A stretch of DNA of 64,000 bases. Source: Hippopus hippopus. Its lineage: Eukaryota > Mollusca > Bivalvia > Cardiida > Cardiidae. The position numbers and the translations under genes are program-made. Of this stretch, positions 44,781-63,879 are shown in pieces; positions within the stretch are counted from its first letter, which is position 1; the number at the start of each line of letters is the position of its first letter. The notes beneath the pieces are model-generated. The model searched no databases. It was given only the letters and a program-made list of their open reading frames with translations, and had not been told where the DNA came from. The DNA lies in the NCBI GenBank assembly GCA_946811185.2, contig OX328105.1:31189394-31253393 (forward strand). Reading direction: 5' to 3'.

Positions 44781-45364
44781 GTCATATACTGATAAACAAA
44801 AGGATAATGGGTAAAGAATGAATGTGAAAGGAAAAATTCTTACTAAATTTAGACGACAAATACTCATGGGTAGATACTTTTTCTCGTATCAAATTTACAT
44901 ATCAAGCCGTTACGCAATCTGTAATTATGCCATCGATCGTGCTTGCGGAATGTGCTTCCATTACAAAACATTTTTAAACGTCAAAGTGAGCTAGTTTTAC
45001 ACAGGGGTCGTAAATTGCAGTTAACTTTAATCATTCAAAATTAAAATATAGGTTTAAAGATCTTATAACATATACCATGTTATCTAAATGATAATTTATC
45101 TACTCAACGTCTCTTACTCAATGCAGGGATCGTATATATGATTTCTGTTCAATGTTATCTAAATGTATTTGAATTTTTAAACCACACCGAACAATTAATG
45201 GTCTAAGGGAAAGAACTCGTGTGCATCTTGATCATTATTTATACCAGAGTAGCCTCCTTTATGATAATGACTATTGTAAGATAAAATAATAATGTAAGTG
45301 AGCTGCCTCCTAAACATGTGTACAGTCCTTAAAAACTACCAGTCATTTCATTGAGCTGACTGCG
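44781..45364. other. Host intergenic sequence, no feature seen
   Basis: AT-rich. ATGTTATCTAAATG occurs at about 45074 and 45156, but no gene or known repeat is recognisable. Confidence 0.5.
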
Positions 45365-46104
45365 TAGATAACTAATCACCAAACAATCAAGCGTTTGAGA
45401 GATTCTGAGAAAAAGGAGCACTTGAAAACATTGATGCAAGGAGAAAATGCCAGTCAGCAGCATTTTCTCCTAGTGTTTTCTCGGTATCCGGTTAAAACGT
45501 CCCACGGTCAAAACGTCCCACAGTCAAAACGTCCCACTTTTGGTTAAAACGTCCCCATTTCCATTCCAGATTGGTTAAAACGTCCCCCTAAAACGTCCCC
45601 TTTAAACGCCCCCGTATATTTTATTAAAGTTATTATTTTGTTCTTGTTTGATTATTTCAGAAAACGTTCACATTTGATGTTTAACATTACGATGTTGTCA
45701 TTTATTGTTACAAGTCATTGAATTTTAACCCATATCCTGCCAAACTTATAGTTTTTAAGAGGCCCAACATTAATTTTCGATAATTTTTTTATGACATTCA
45801 GCTTAATTAATACGACTTAAATCGTTATTCGATATCGTCACTGTGTACTTCAATACCAGACTACCCTCATGTGCGTATGGATCCTTTTTTACGATTTTAG
45901 CTAATTACAATCAAGGTTGTTTAATGTAGGCTAAGCAAAATCAAGATTTTATATAATTTACGCTAAGGGTTAAGGCCCATATTGTCTCCCTACATGAATG
46001 TTTATTCGACACGCTCAAACGCCTCCTAGATTGGCTATTTAACGCCTCCCTGTCTACAGCGTTCTGATTTATTTGTGTGTACAGTTTCCTAATCAAAACA
46101 ATTC

Positions 46105-46260
46105 GAAGTCTTAACGACCAAGAGAGCGAAACATTTTCATAACACCGTAAAAAAAGGACAAAGCGAGTAATCAGCATTTTAATCTTTTCCAACAGTGTTC
46201 CGCGAGAACCTGTATGTTTTTCTGTTGGGGGCAAAATTTTAATAAGGTAAAGAGCAATCA
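46105..46260 (+). repeat. Degenerate family A remnant
   Basis: GTCTTAACGACCAAGAG and TCCAACAGTGTTCCGCG are diverged arms. Confidence 0.35.
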
Positions 46261-46766
46261 CTGACCAGTGTGTTTTACAAAAATGTTTCAATCTCTGCTC
46301 TTTTGTTTGCCGTAAAAACGCGTATGTCAGTGGAATTGTATTAAATTTCTCGTCTTTTTTTTCCCTGCATTGAAGGACAGTCCTAGACAAAATCTATCAC
46401 TTTAACACAAAAAAAAAGGACTCTTCCACGATTATAGACATTTTAAAACAGAGCTCTGTTCTGTAAGTCAAATTCGCAGATAGAAAACTGCGGGAAATGG
46501 AGAACGAATAGGTATCTGGCAATATCTCCAGTGCCAATATGTTTTAGACTATCTTAGGTTTAGTTAAATTGAGATTGTTAGAGTGTAAAAGCAGTGTGTG
46601 ATAAGAAGAACACGCCAGTAACCGGGATATCTCCTCTAAAAGGTGGGTTGGTAAAAGGTAAAAAACACATGCAGATGATAAATACAATGTGGTTGGACAG
46701 ATAATAGGATCCGAGTAAGAAAGTATAGAACACATTCCTGTGAAAAAGGAGATGAAACAAAGCCAA

Positions 46767-46816
46767 GGGAACTCTCTCTCTCTCCCTCCCTCTCTCTCCC
46801 TCTCTCTCCCTCTCTC
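46767..46816. repeat. CT-rich microsatellite
   Basis: CTCTCTCTCCCTCCCTCTCT and continuing CTCTCC units. ORFs across it are translations of the microsatellite. Confidence 0.8.
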
Positions 46817-47059
46817 ACCAACATGTCTATAACCTATAGCATATATACGATAAACTATACGAAATGTCTTGCCGTAAGCGTTCATTAAACTTCGAATCCA
46901 CACCAGAGCATGCCGATCTCAACCCACACTATCCGCCATTGAAATTTAATTAAAAACGTATGGTGTTTAACACTATTTCAATTATGTCGCGGCAGCCAGT
47001 GCACCTTCCCATCAGGGATCTTATATACATGTGTATATACGATCCCTGTTCCCATGAAA

Positions 47060-47690
47060 GTATCGTGGATACTGATAAAAGTGTTGGTAACAAGAATTTT
47101 TTCTCGCAGTGTCTGAGACAACCCCCACCCCCCAACCCCTCCCGAGGTTTGATTTTTCGTCCACAAATGTTTCCAAAGTGGACTAGTCTTACATTTCGTA
47201 TTCTGGTAAAAAGATACCCCACCCAAAGTAACACACACAGAGACAGAAAAAATCGTATTTCGGTCGTATGAACATGGATCGTAAACTAGCATTTGTTCAG
47301 ATATTAGTTTATTAAAATTACACAAGGACTTGTTGTTGATTATGAAGGAAATAAATTATTTGAAAAACATACAGGATAAGGCAGCAATTACTTATCATAG
47401 GCTACAGCCCCTTTTCCAGCAATGATTTGAGAGACTGCCCATTAAAAGGAGCATTAGTTGACCATGTACTTGTACCTAGATGGGTTAATCGGACATAAAT
47501 ACAAAGCAGAGCTCTGCAAACAACAAATTTACCACGGCTTTGCTCTAATGGTGAATGTGGTCAAAGAAAGCATTACAGGAGAGGGAGATCGTTTGTTACC
47601 GGCTTTTCCTAATTCTCACACAATGGTCTCAAAAGTCAATTTCATCAGTGTCGTTAAAACATAGGAGCGTTTGGTAAAGGGTAACCTGGG
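47060..47690. repeat. Two degenerate family A remnants
   Basis: At 47060-47216: TTGGTAACAAGAATTTTTTC with right arm TTCGTCCACAAATGTTTCC. At about 47500-47690: reverse arm TTTTCCTAATTCTCACACAA ending TTTGGTAAAGGGTAA. Confidence 0.4.
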
Positions 47691-48052
47691 TTCAGTTTGA
47701 TCATTTTTTCCTTTTTCATATTCTGACATTACTTTGTCAAAAATGGGCGTTATTTCTAACAAAAAAAAAGTTCGAATATAAAAAGGGGACAAAAAAAAAA
47801 TCGAACTGTAACCCAGGCTAGGTAAAGGGTTAGGCATTAAAACGAAATTTGTAACATTTAATAGTAATATGGCTGACCGAAAGAGTTACTTCTGAAAAAG
47901 TTAATTGACCGTTCGATCAATACTGCAGCAAATCTAAAATTCACCAAGTGCAAGGAAAACGTATACGATAGTTACTGCAACTAAAAACTTCGTGCTTTTT
48001 TACCATCTTCCCCCCCCCCCCCCCCCTTGTGGTATGGCATTTGATTACTAGA

Positions 48053-48290
48053 TCTAGCTCTTTACAAAACGACAAAATTTTGGACTAAACCAATTGAAAG
48101 CATTTGTTGGTCTACATACACGACCAACTACATTTGCTCAAATGATGATTTTTTTTTTGTGTGTGTGTCTTTGATATGGTAGAAACAATGTGGGGAAAAA
48201 AGAAGCAAAGGCTGGTTACCAGATTTTGCTCAATGTTTTCAAAGGCCGTCTCTTCCATAGTTATTAAAACTGTGGATCGTGAGGTTAAGG
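48053..48290 (-). mobile_element. Family A MITE with C tract upstream
   Basis: Left arm GCTCTTTACAAAACGACAAA; degraded hairpin GCTGGTTACCAGATTTTGC; right end ATCGTGAGGTTAAGG. A ~19-C tract lies at about 48009-48027. Confidence 0.5.
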
Positions 48291-49020
48291 GTCAGTACAT
48301 GTGATTTTTATCTGAGATGACATATTAATTTGTTAATATGAATCTGTGTGGTGCCAAAAGCATCTGCATAATTCATAAATAAAATATGTCTATCTTAAAT
48401 TTCCTACTCAAAGCAATAATAATATAATAATATTGCATGTACACATCGATTGCAAAAACACTGGAGAGCATGCTGCGTTTTCTTTCTTACACAAAACGTA
48501 CAGATATTCCATCTCAATCTGTGAATAAACTTCACGCAATATATCACAAATTGTAAAATTCTACAAACTTATTTTCAGTGCATAGTCTAGTCTGTTCTTT
48601 TCATTTAAAATATATACTACTGAGTTTTCATCATTATTTGTAAAATAAAAAATACTTGATAAACTACACAATAAATACTAATCAAAAGTCCCATACACTC
48701 CTCTTGTACAATTTCAAGATCGGGTAAGGCTGGACGAACGGTGATAATTATTTAAATGTTAGGAATAAACTTGTGTTCGAAATTCTGCTTTATCGGCAAA
48801 AAGAAACAGTTCCAAAACTAGTTGATTGATAATATTCCGTCATTATATGCCGACCAATTAACGAATTTTCCTTTGCACCTGTACCCGATTTATCACACTT
48901 GCAACTGAAACCAACAAAACCTGTTAAGAAATAATTGTATTCTTTATAATTCATGCCAAAATTGATTTAATTTTTCAACCGCTACAACATTTATCAGTTG
49001 TTGATAAGAACTAAAAATTT
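48291..49020. other. Interior of the 3.67-kb element, no gene seen
   Basis: AT-rich, without ORFs of note or recognisable repeats. Confidence 0.5.
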
Positions 49021-49504
49021 CGAAGTGGGACGTTTTGACCATTTTTTTGGAACAGTGGGACGTTTTAACAAAATTGGGGGGACGTTTTAACCAAAAGTGG
49101 GACGTTTTGACAGTGGGACGTTTTGACTGTGGGACGTTTTGACTGTAAACCGTTTTCTTCTGTCCTCCCAGAGACAAATCTACAAACATTCAAGCTATAT
49201 TTAATTTCTTGTCAAAAAAAAAGGGGGGGGTTCTATTTGGACCACTTTGATATTGCGTCATCTGGTATAAAGAGTCAAAAATAAACCTAGAAATTAAGTA
49301 TTTCATCATTAACTATATCTTAAATCATGACATATTAAATACATGTACTGACAAAATTTTCGAGAAGAACTGGTCATGATCTGGGACTCGGTAAACTATG
49401 TAATTTAGAATTCAGTACAAAAAACTTTGGTCTTTTGAAATATGATGGTGAAGAAAGCCCCTCGAATTAGAAGCATCTTACCGCTTCTTTTCCAGCGAGT
49501 ATGA

Positions 49505-49935
49505 ACCCTCAAACAAATAATCCCGAGTTTTAAGTACCCTGGGGGAAAAGATCCTTTTCACACAGCATTTCCTACGCTATCTAAGGCACATCGTTTGATA
49601 TGCCCAATTTGAATCTGTCCATTAGTAAACGGATTAAACTACATCCTGCTACCCTGGTAGCACATTAGGTAACATATATTGGCTTGAAACCCCGGGGTCA
49701 CTGGTTCTGTCAAATATTTTTGCAGAATTGATAATAGTCATTGCGACGGGATTAAATTCCATTCTCACCGCTGAACATTTTCTCAAACAATGTTTATGTT
49801 GGATAGCAGCAAGTGACATGGACAAAGTTAATTGTGCGAAGTCGTGATGAAAGGGGACTCAAGAAAAGAATAGATAGGTACACTTACCTTGGCGATAAAA
49901 CTGAAATAATGTTGAAAACAGTACTGAACACCAGG
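49505..49935 (+). mobile_element. Degenerate family A remnant and SINE S1 copy
   Basis: At 49505-49640 lie AAACAAATAATCCCGAGTTT and a diverged right arm. At about 49640-49935 is S1: a weak head, AATTGATAATAGTCATTGC, TTGTGCGAAGTCGTGATGA and tail AATGTTGAAAACAGTACTGA. Confidence 0.5.
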
Positions 49936-50277
49936 GATCCTATACATCGGAATTTCATATAAACGGATTTCATCGCCTGAATAATATACACCTCATGGGA
50001 GAAGTTCTTGCGAAATTTTTGTCACAACTAATAAAATCTTCTTTTGCTGTTACCATTTGTAAGACCAGTACAGCTTCTCTAATTCTTTTTATTGCCGATT
50101 ATCATTTGGATTGTATAAAGCGGGGAAAGAAAAGGAAGAGGGGAGGGGATATAAATAAGGGAAATCACTCCTCATTAATTTGAGTGTGAAGGCTGTGTAA
50201 CAGTTATTTCCCTTTGACCATAAATCTGGTAGATCAAATGATCTCATTGTGACCGAGATGACATTTTAATCGGTACC

Positions 50278-50350
50278 CCATTTGAATACCAGACCACAAA
50301 ATTCTAGACTTTTCCAAGCTTTAAATACTTGCAACAGATAAACATAAGGT
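50278..50350 (-). repeat. Family A left-end fragment
   Basis: ACCAGACCACAAAATTCTAG with AAATACTTGCAACAGATAAA; the rest is absent. Confidence 0.35.
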
Positions 50351-50559
50351 TTTATTTTTTCATGACAAATTTAACTTAATTATGATTTTTCCGGTATCTC
50401 AAGTCGTGCTTGTTTAGTAATCTCAACACCTTTGAAATTCGATTAGAAATAATTATTTTGAGAAATACAAAAACTCACTTTTCCTCTCCTATGCCATTCA
50501 AAATCTCATTCAAAATTTAGCTTTAATTTATATCTGTAGGATTAAGTGTAAATGTCCAC

Positions 50560-51122
50560 TTCAATTATCCACTATTCTGAAATTAAACTATTCGAAGAAT
50601 TAGAACTAGTTCGAATAATTTTTGCAAAACGAAAATACCTTGAAATCGCAAGTTGGCAAATAGATCTATTTACTTTCTGTTTTATGTCAGCGCCGGAAAA
50701 AAACACAAGAAAACTCAATCGGAGACTTGTAATAAGGATTAACAAACACATTCTCAACGTAAGGAAAAAAATGCTGTACGGGAATAGAACAGGAAGCAAG
50801 CCAATTTTTCCTTTTCACTTCCAAATAGATAGTGTTAATGTCGGATTTGTTTCCCTTAAACTTGTGTCGGATTTGTTTCCCTTAAACTTGTGTCACACAA
50901 CAAATCGTTGGATCTACCAAACCATATGTAACTGCAGACCATAGTTTTGAAATGATACGAATGAGCCGTTTCCTCTTAAAGGTTAGAAAACTTTTGGAAA
51001 CAGACAAAATGCTGGTGACTAGCTTGTCTTCAGGTAGCATGGAATGATTTACGGATGTTTCGGTAATAGACAAGTTCGGTAAATTGCAGTAAATCGATTG
51101 GATGTTTCGGTAACAAGGCAAT
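50560..51122. mobile_element. Inverted element with TTGTTACCGAAACATCC ends
   Basis: The right portion (51030-51122) reads GGATGTTTCGGTAA twice, in inverse orientation to 56398-56600, which reads TTGTTACCGAAACATCCAAT. Both copies share GCAAGTTGGCAAA-like and GAAAACTCAA segments, so they are two copies of one family in opposite orientation. Confidence 0.4.
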
Positions 51123-52046
51123 CATATAGTATTTATAAACTGTGACGTTTTTCACATCCTATTTATGGCTTCAGGGCTTTTTTATCTTCTATAATAGAGG
51201 CCGATACAGAGTTCCCAATCACGCAAAATCGTACATGAAACGCGTATAAATGAAATAAAAAACGCACAAAATGACAAACCTGTAGGTGAAATCACGCACC
51301 AAAAATGCAGACATGGATCGGGAAAAGAAACGGAAGTTGCTTGCATAGAAGGGCTCACGTAAAAGCGATTTTCGGAAAATGTAAATCATGGGAAAAATTT
51401 GGATTCCCAGCTTTCTATTTTTAGAACATTTACATGGTCGGCGTACTCGGTCTTTATTGTTGTGATCAATAATTGCAGACTGGGACTCGTTTGTTTAAAA
51501 AAAACAACCGTAATTCAGCTGTCCTGTCTTTAACTCAGTCTATGAAAAAGCGTTTTGTCGACGTCAACGTCTTTCGTCTGTAAACTAAGATTGGGAATGG
51601 CTCGGAAACGCTCTACTTAGGAAGCTTTCGGATTTCAGAATTCGGGTTCCAGTAAGAAAGCAAGGTGTACTAGTCTACTAGAAACATTCAAAATGTAGAA
51701 AACAGAATGCATATTGAGTACAGTAGTCGCCAGCCGAACTTCGACATTGACTCTGTTGTACAAAAGGCATATGAAAAGATGAGCATATAGACTAGATCTA
51801 CTAGACCTCTAGTTAAGACTTTGCCAAACAGTTCTTTTACTGTTAGTTACAGGTAAAAATGTACATTCACTTAGTAGAATTATATATGACTATTTTTCAC
51901 CTGAAAGAGAAAGAGGCATTTGAGAAAACAATTTAGAGTTGTACTAGATCTAGTTTTTCTGAATTTGTACCCCCATTTTTTTTCTTATACCCCCATTTTT
52001 CAATTGTAAGGGGTACAAAACTCCAAATTAAAAATTTCAGTGGGAA
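51123..52046. other. Host intergenic sequence, little seen
   Basis: No exon-like ORF. An inverted pair TTGTACCCCCATTTTT / AAGGGGTACAAA lies at 51965-52020. CAGGGCTTTTTTATC at 51171 resembles a transposon end. Confidence 0.4.
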
Positions 52047-53296
52047 CAGGGCTTTCAATAAGATTTAAAGTAGAAGGGTAATTTCCAAAAGTAGAAAAGG
52101 GGGGGGTCCCCCCTCTCAGCGGGGGCCATGGGGGCAGCGCCCCCTGTCCAGGGGTCCAGGGGGCCTTTGGCCCTCGGCCGAAAATGAAAATTAGGTGTTT
52201 GCAGACATGGAGAACCATATATCCAGGGTGGTATTAGGTGTCATTTCTTGTCCATTTTACCCCCCTTTTCTTTAGAAACATGGAGGAGAATATAATGAAG
52301 AGGATCAAATAAAACAGAACTTTTTCTCAACGAAGCTTATTTTTACTATTTCATCCGCAAATTTTAACTTGAAAATGAATGGTTATCAACAATGGCTCTT
52401 GAAGATGAGTCTCTAGTATTTTTTGAATTTGTTTTGTTGATTTATCTGTCAGTTTTGTGCATAAATCATGTAAAAAATGATAAAAAAACAAGTACAGACT
52501 TTCAAAAGCATTTTTGGGAATTTTCATCACACAACTTGTAAAATGTACTGCTGATTACCATTCATTTTCACATTCACTCTCCAACCAGTCATCATCAGAG
52601 GGTGGTGGTGATTCGACAGGAAGTTGCACAGCTTTAGCTTATAGACGAACTTCATCTCTGACAAGTTCCTTAAAAGACATGTCTTTTTGGCTCATTCTAT
52701 TGCATGACACTCTTGCGAGTCTTTTGTGCATTTGCGTTCAGAAGATTTGTAGACATGCTGGTTTGTTTACATTGCCGGTTTCCAATTGTCATGAACAACA
52801 TAGCATGGTTTCGAGACACTTCGATCCAAAACCATGCTGATCTGATTCACATCAGCCCGGATGATTCAGACTTTATTACCTGGGACACCTCAGTCAGCTT
52901 TTCGGACCCCTCAAATAAATAGAGATCTAAACATTACCCTGAAGACGGTGACCCTCCCCAAAAATTGACTAAAGGCTGAAACTACATAGACCCAAAATGA
53001 TAGGGCCGAAAAGAGTGATTAAAAAGACCAATTTCCGACATTATTTTGTAAACGAACTATTTGTGAGACCGATCAGAAAGCGCAGTTAATTTTATTACGT
53101 TTTTCGTGACAGGGCAATGTTTTATAAGCAAAATAATTGGTAAAAACACTCAGATAATGTCGTTCTATTCAGAGTTTTATATTGTTGGATAAAAAAAAAC
53201 ACCATCGGCCATTTTTTGTAGGACAAAAGTAGTCGGGGGGTTTAGTCAAAATAGACGGGGAAAATCCCTGGCCCCCGGCCCTTAATGAAAGCCCTG
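52047..53296. mobile_element. Possible hAT-like element, CAGGGCTTTC ends
   Basis: CAGGGCTTTCAATAAG (52047) and CTTAATGAAAGCCCTG (ending 53296) are inverse with one mismatch. GC-rich blocks lie just inside both ends. I see no 8-bp duplication and no transposase, so the call is tentative. A related end pair may exist at 51171 and about 54671. Confidence 0.35.
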
Positions 53297-53580
53297 CGAT
53301 ATTTGGTGACTTCCCAGTTGCAAAAAGCATCTTTTTTTCCCAATTTTGGTGAAAGAATTTCCCAGTTTTGCTGGAAGAATTTCCCATAATATGATGCTGA
53401 AATTCCCAATAAGTTGAAATACTAATATCTCGAATTCATGATCAAACATAAAACTTTCGTTAATTAACAGCAATTGAAACCGAAAGCAGGCTTTTTATTG
53501 ATTTGTACAGAATTGACTTGAAGCTGACTGCACTGCAGAACGGCCAAAATGTTGCAATTTCTTGGTGCCATTTGGTTTGT

Positions 53581-53809
53581 TTAACCCTTTACCACACAAT
53601 CCCAACTTTTAGCGACCCTGAGAAAGAAGGCTTTTGAAAACATTGTGGGAAAAGGAGAAAATGCTGAAAATCAGCATTTTCTCCTTTTCCCACAATGTTT
53701 TCTACCACATCAAGAACAAATTCTTTCATTAGGGCAACCTAAGATTTGTCATCTGCGAGTGCTTTCAGTTTGGACCAGTCTTGAATTTTGCCATTTGGTA
53801 AAGAGTTAA
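53581..53809 (+). mobile_element. Family A MITE, near consensus
   Basis: TTAA at 53581-53584 and 53806-53809. Arms CCCTTTACCACACAATCCCA and GCCATTTGGTAAAGAG; hairpin loop differs (GCTGAAAATCAGC). Confidence 0.75.
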
Positions 53810-55020
53810 TAGAGGCAACCTTAACCAAACCAAGGTATTTTTTAGGGCTTTAATACACCGCACGTAGACGACGCAGTTGTCATTTACCCATCATTCAGTA
53901 TTAAATGATTTGATATGTTATATAATTGTTTTTCTTTTACAGAAACTTACAGTTGATAAAACAAGTGTTTTTAATTTAACACTGTAGAACATAATTCTAA
54001 CTCGGTTGCTGTAAGCATATTTGAAAAATAAACATACATGGCATATCCAAGTAAAACATGTCAAAAAATGAATGGGAAATATTACAAAAAAAATTAGTAA
54101 AAGGGCTGCAGAAGATATAGATCAGCACAGCCTTTTTACTTTCTGGATAAAATGTTCAAATTCCTTGCTGACTGATCTACAGGCAATCAAATCTCCGCAT
54201 ACTGAGTCTCAATCTTATCACTGCACATGATGCAAACTCTACATCTTCAGACGTAATGCCCAAGCCTAGCCCTGTAACTTCCATAGATAATGATTCCCTT
54301 GAATCATATGATGGCCGGAAAGCAGTTCGGCTGAAGTATTAATGCCGGAACCTATAAGAGTACCACAGTAGAGTTAAAAAAAGGCTATAAGTCTATATGT
54401 GTAAAAACTGTGAGATACTTGGCCATGGTTTAAGCAGTTATAGTGTAACTGTTAAAGTTGTTTCAAGTATTAAATTGTTGCAACTTTCTATTTACTATAT
54501 GTATGTACACTGCCATTAATTTGTTTATTGATGTTTATTGTTTAATTTGTTTATTGATGTACCTTGAAAGTCAGTCTGCTTTTTCCCAATTTGGCCAAAG
54601 AAATTAATGTGCTTTAATTTCCCAAAATAATAGGCTAAGGCCCCTTCCCAATTTTTGGGAAAAAAGCCCTTGACTTTGTTTTGTTCAAATGATTATTTTT
54701 TTATTTGCAGTTTCCAATCTTTTCAGGCATAGTATTGTTGTCATGTTGCTCATTCTATGCTGTATGTTTAAATACCTGAAATTAATAAATTTTGATCATA
54801 TCTTATTTTCAGTTTTCACCAATACTTGATGTAACAAATGATATCCAGTCCTAAGCATGTACCCGTTGTATCTCCTTTAACCATCCCAGGGAAAACAGTC
54901 TCCCAGTTTAATCAAATCTGTATGTTTTATGAAAATGTTTAAAAAAAAAGCAATGAAAAATAACTTCTTGTTAACACTTCAGGTGTGAAAATATTTTCTT
55001 TCGAAGACAGACTTGCAAAC
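53810..55020. other. Host intergenic sequence, no feature seen
   Basis: AT-rich. A short TTTATTGATGTTTATTG duplication lies near 54525. No gene is recognisable. Confidence 0.4.
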
Positions 55021-55027
55021 ATGTATT

Positions 55028-55140
55028 TAACCCATAGAGTGCGTTTCACTACTCTTGTTGCCTTTGCAGCCCATCCAGATCAAGATCAGACTGCTCAAAA
55101 CACGAAGTCTAATTTTTTATCTACACTCGCAGCTTTTCTA
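55028..55140. repeat. TTAA MITE family B fragment
   Basis: Starts TTAACCCATAGAGTGCG and contains GATCAAGATCAGACTGCTC. The right end is missing. Confidence 0.4.
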
Positions 55141-55214
55141 AGAAATTATGGACAAGGACAACCTGAAAACCACTAATATTAGACTCTTTATTTCTAAAAT
55201 AAAAATGGCCATTT

Positions 55215-55502
55215 TGTTTATTCGACACTCGAAGTTCGATCCCTGGCTAGCCCAATTTTCTTTCCGAGCATTGATGATAGTCATTGCGCCAGGATTCATT
55301 CCTCTCTCACCACTGACCATTGTTTCAACGATGGTTATAAGGGAAAGCAGACAGTGGCTTGGAAGGAATATTGTGCTGAGTACTGGTAAAAATAACTCCA
55401 GGAAAGCATGGATAGGTGCACTTTCTGCCGCAATATAATTGAAATAATGTTGAAAACGGCCACAAACACCATACAATACAATCAATCAATCAATTAATCA
55501 AC
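55215..55502 (+). mobile_element. SINE family S1
   Basis: Head remnant GAAGTTCGATCCCTGGC, body TTGATGATAGTCATTGCG and ACCACTGACCATTGTTTCAA, tail AATGTTGAAAACGGCCACAA plus CAATCAAT repeats. It is the mate of 24236-24535. Confidence 0.6.
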
Positions 55503-55861
55503 CAAAAGATGAGGAGATAGGGCATGTTCAGGGCTGCTCATTAAACAGCTCAATCCTAAAGATTAATTAACCTGGGTTTTACTTTATTTTAAACATCGAT
55601 AGAGACATAAAATTCACAAATCAGACTGCACACATTAAAAAAGAAACATGAAAATTTGGGAATTTCTTGCCCCTGGGGGATAGGCCATGTTCATATCAGC
55701 AGAACAGTAATGGGACAGTTCAGATCACACGCTGCTCATGCAGTTTTAAAAAGCATTTGTCGAAGTCTCAGTATCTATCTCTCTCACTTCCTCTCTTCAT
55801 TTTCCATAATATTTTCACCTGTTTTACCTGTGTTTCAGAACTCGTATTAATCATACATAAT

Positions 55862-55967
55862 TTTAACCCTATGAGCGTCGAATAAATGCAATGGCCAGAC
55901 TCCATGTTTCATACAGTCCGATCTTGATCTAAATTGGCCACAAAGGTAAAGGAAAGAAGTGAAAGGT
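55862..55967. repeat. TTAA MITE family B fragment
   Basis: TTTTAACCCTATGAGCGTCG, GTCCGATCTTGATCTAAATT and GTGAAAGG match family B arms. Confidence 0.4.
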
Positions 55968-55997
55968 ATAGTGATAATCAGTAGTGTGGATGTCGAG

Positions 55998-56072
55998 GTG
56001 TCCGGGTAGCTCAGTGGTTAGAGCACTCGCCTTGAAAGCAAGGATCCTGGGTTCGAATCCCGTACCGGCAGC
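55998..56072 (+). repeat. tRNA-derived sequence (SINE head or tRNA pseudogene)
   Basis: Box A GTAGCTCAGTGGTTAGAGC and box B GGGTTCGAATCCC are perfect. The D arm and T loop fold, and the anticodon position reads TGA (Ser). The acceptor stem pairs at only four of seven positions and the Ser long variable arm is absent, so I do not call a functional tRNA. Confidence 0.5.
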
Positions 56073-56397
56073 CGCTTTTTGCCCTGAGGATTTACTTCAA
56101 AGGCACCCTATATGTGATAATTGCTGCTTTGGAAGTCTTTCCAAAAGAAAATATTTCCACATTTCTATAAAACTAGAGGATTGATTAACGGGAGATACAT
56201 GATGGGTAAATGTTTAGGATAACGTACAATACAATGCCTAAACTATTGTTGAAAATCGAAAATGATAAAATAAGTACAGCATAGCTGGTGCAGAATAACA
56301 AAAATATTATACATATGTACCTGAAAACATGTCGATAGCCATGTATTGGGTGTAAAAAACATAACAATACATACCATAAACATAATTTGGATATTTG

Positions 56398-56600
56398 CCT
56401 TGTTACCGAAACATCCAATCGATTTACTCTATAAGTCCAATTTACCTAACTTGTCTGTTACCGAAACATCTGTCACCCCATGGAATCGCGTGTTGGCAAA
56501 AATTTACTTTCAGTTTAATGTCGGCAACAGAATACCCCAAGAAAACTCAAGTGGAATTGAAACTTTCCACATATCACAAGTAAGATTTAAGAAATTAAAA
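56398..56600. mobile_element. Second copy of the TTGTTACCGAAACATCC element
   Basis: TTGTTACCGAAACATCCAAT, then TGTTACCGAAACATCTGTC, then GTCGGCAACAGAATACCCC; the opposite orientation of 50560-51122. Confidence 0.4.
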
Positions 56601-57085
56601 ACTCTTAACTTTTTCTACATCATGCCAGGAGTTTATTATTCACATTTTTTTTTTGTTTTATACAGTCTGTTGCCAAACATTGAAAAAACTGTCAGTATTT
56701 TCATGGAAAAGGTGTAAATTGTACCTCAACCTTTGAAATTAATTTCCATGCCAGTGAGTAACGCTAGGACTGATTGTACAATACCAGATTGCCATCTCCA
56801 CAATATTTTCCATACTTTTGAAAGGTATGATCGAAATTTAAATGCATTTTGATACCCGCAATGTCCATTTTGGCTGCTGTTGGGCCTTTCATAATCAGTA
56901 TGTATTCTTTATAATGCACATACATTGGTTTTCAGGTCTTGATTATCCTATATATTTGAAACAAACTGAAAACAGTGGCAGAAAGAATCATAAATGAATG
57001 GAACAATATAGTATGAGCAGTTATAGATGATAATATACAGACAGTTGAACATTTAATAGATAACAACGAACCAACCAACACAAGA
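56601..57085. other. Upstream region of the beta-secretase gene
   Basis: No repeat of the common families. It should hold the promoter and 5' UTR, but I see no clear core promoter motif. Confidence 0.35.
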
Positions 57086-63714
<6,629 letters not shown>

Positions 63715-63879
63715 GTAAGATGCTATTAATATTTCACATGCTGCATACTTTTTCATCTAGGCAGTTTTGAAAGAAAAAGCTGAGCTATAGTCACAGCCCA
63801 GTTTTTGTTGGTGTCATGGTTGTGCAAAAACTTTGGCATTTTCTGATGCCTTTCATTTCTGAAGATATTAATCTCTACT

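Larger units (their letters stand above)
45482..49152. mobile_element. 3.67-kb element with AAAACGTCCC-array ends
   Basis: TTTTCT is duplicated at 45476-45481 and 49153-49158. The element starts CGGTATCCGG and ends TAAACCG. Each end (about 45482-45610 and 49021-49152) holds six copies of AAAACGTCCC at 11-30-bp spacing, in inverse orientation to the other end. The interior is AT-rich with old family A remnants and a CT microsatellite. No transposase ORF is seen, so it is non-autonomous. A 6-bp duplication is compatible with several DNA transposon groups. Confidence 0.7.
45365..49276 (+). mobile_element. Family A MITE split by a 3.67-kb element
   Basis: The left half (CACCAAACAATCAAG ... GCATTTTCTCCTAGTG-TTTTCT) ends at 45481. 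The right half starts TTTTCT-TCTGTCCTCCCAGAGAC at 49153 and ends near 49276 (CATCTGGTATAAAGAG). Joining them recreates the family A consensus order. Confidence 0.65.

Noticed and set aside
46544..46903. ORFs over the CT microsatellite
   Set aside because: Arg-Glu repeats come from the microsatellite itself, within a non-autonomous transposon.
52514..52922. Possible transposase or host exon (Ser/Cys-rich ORFs)
   Set aside because: No catalytic motif or domain recognisable. Two overlapping frames look equally open and equally meaningless.
55998..56072. Functional tRNA-Ser gene
   Set aside because: Boxes A and B are perfect, but the acceptor stem pairs poorly, the T stem has a mismatch and the Ser long variable arm is missing. 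SINE head or pseudogene is more likely.
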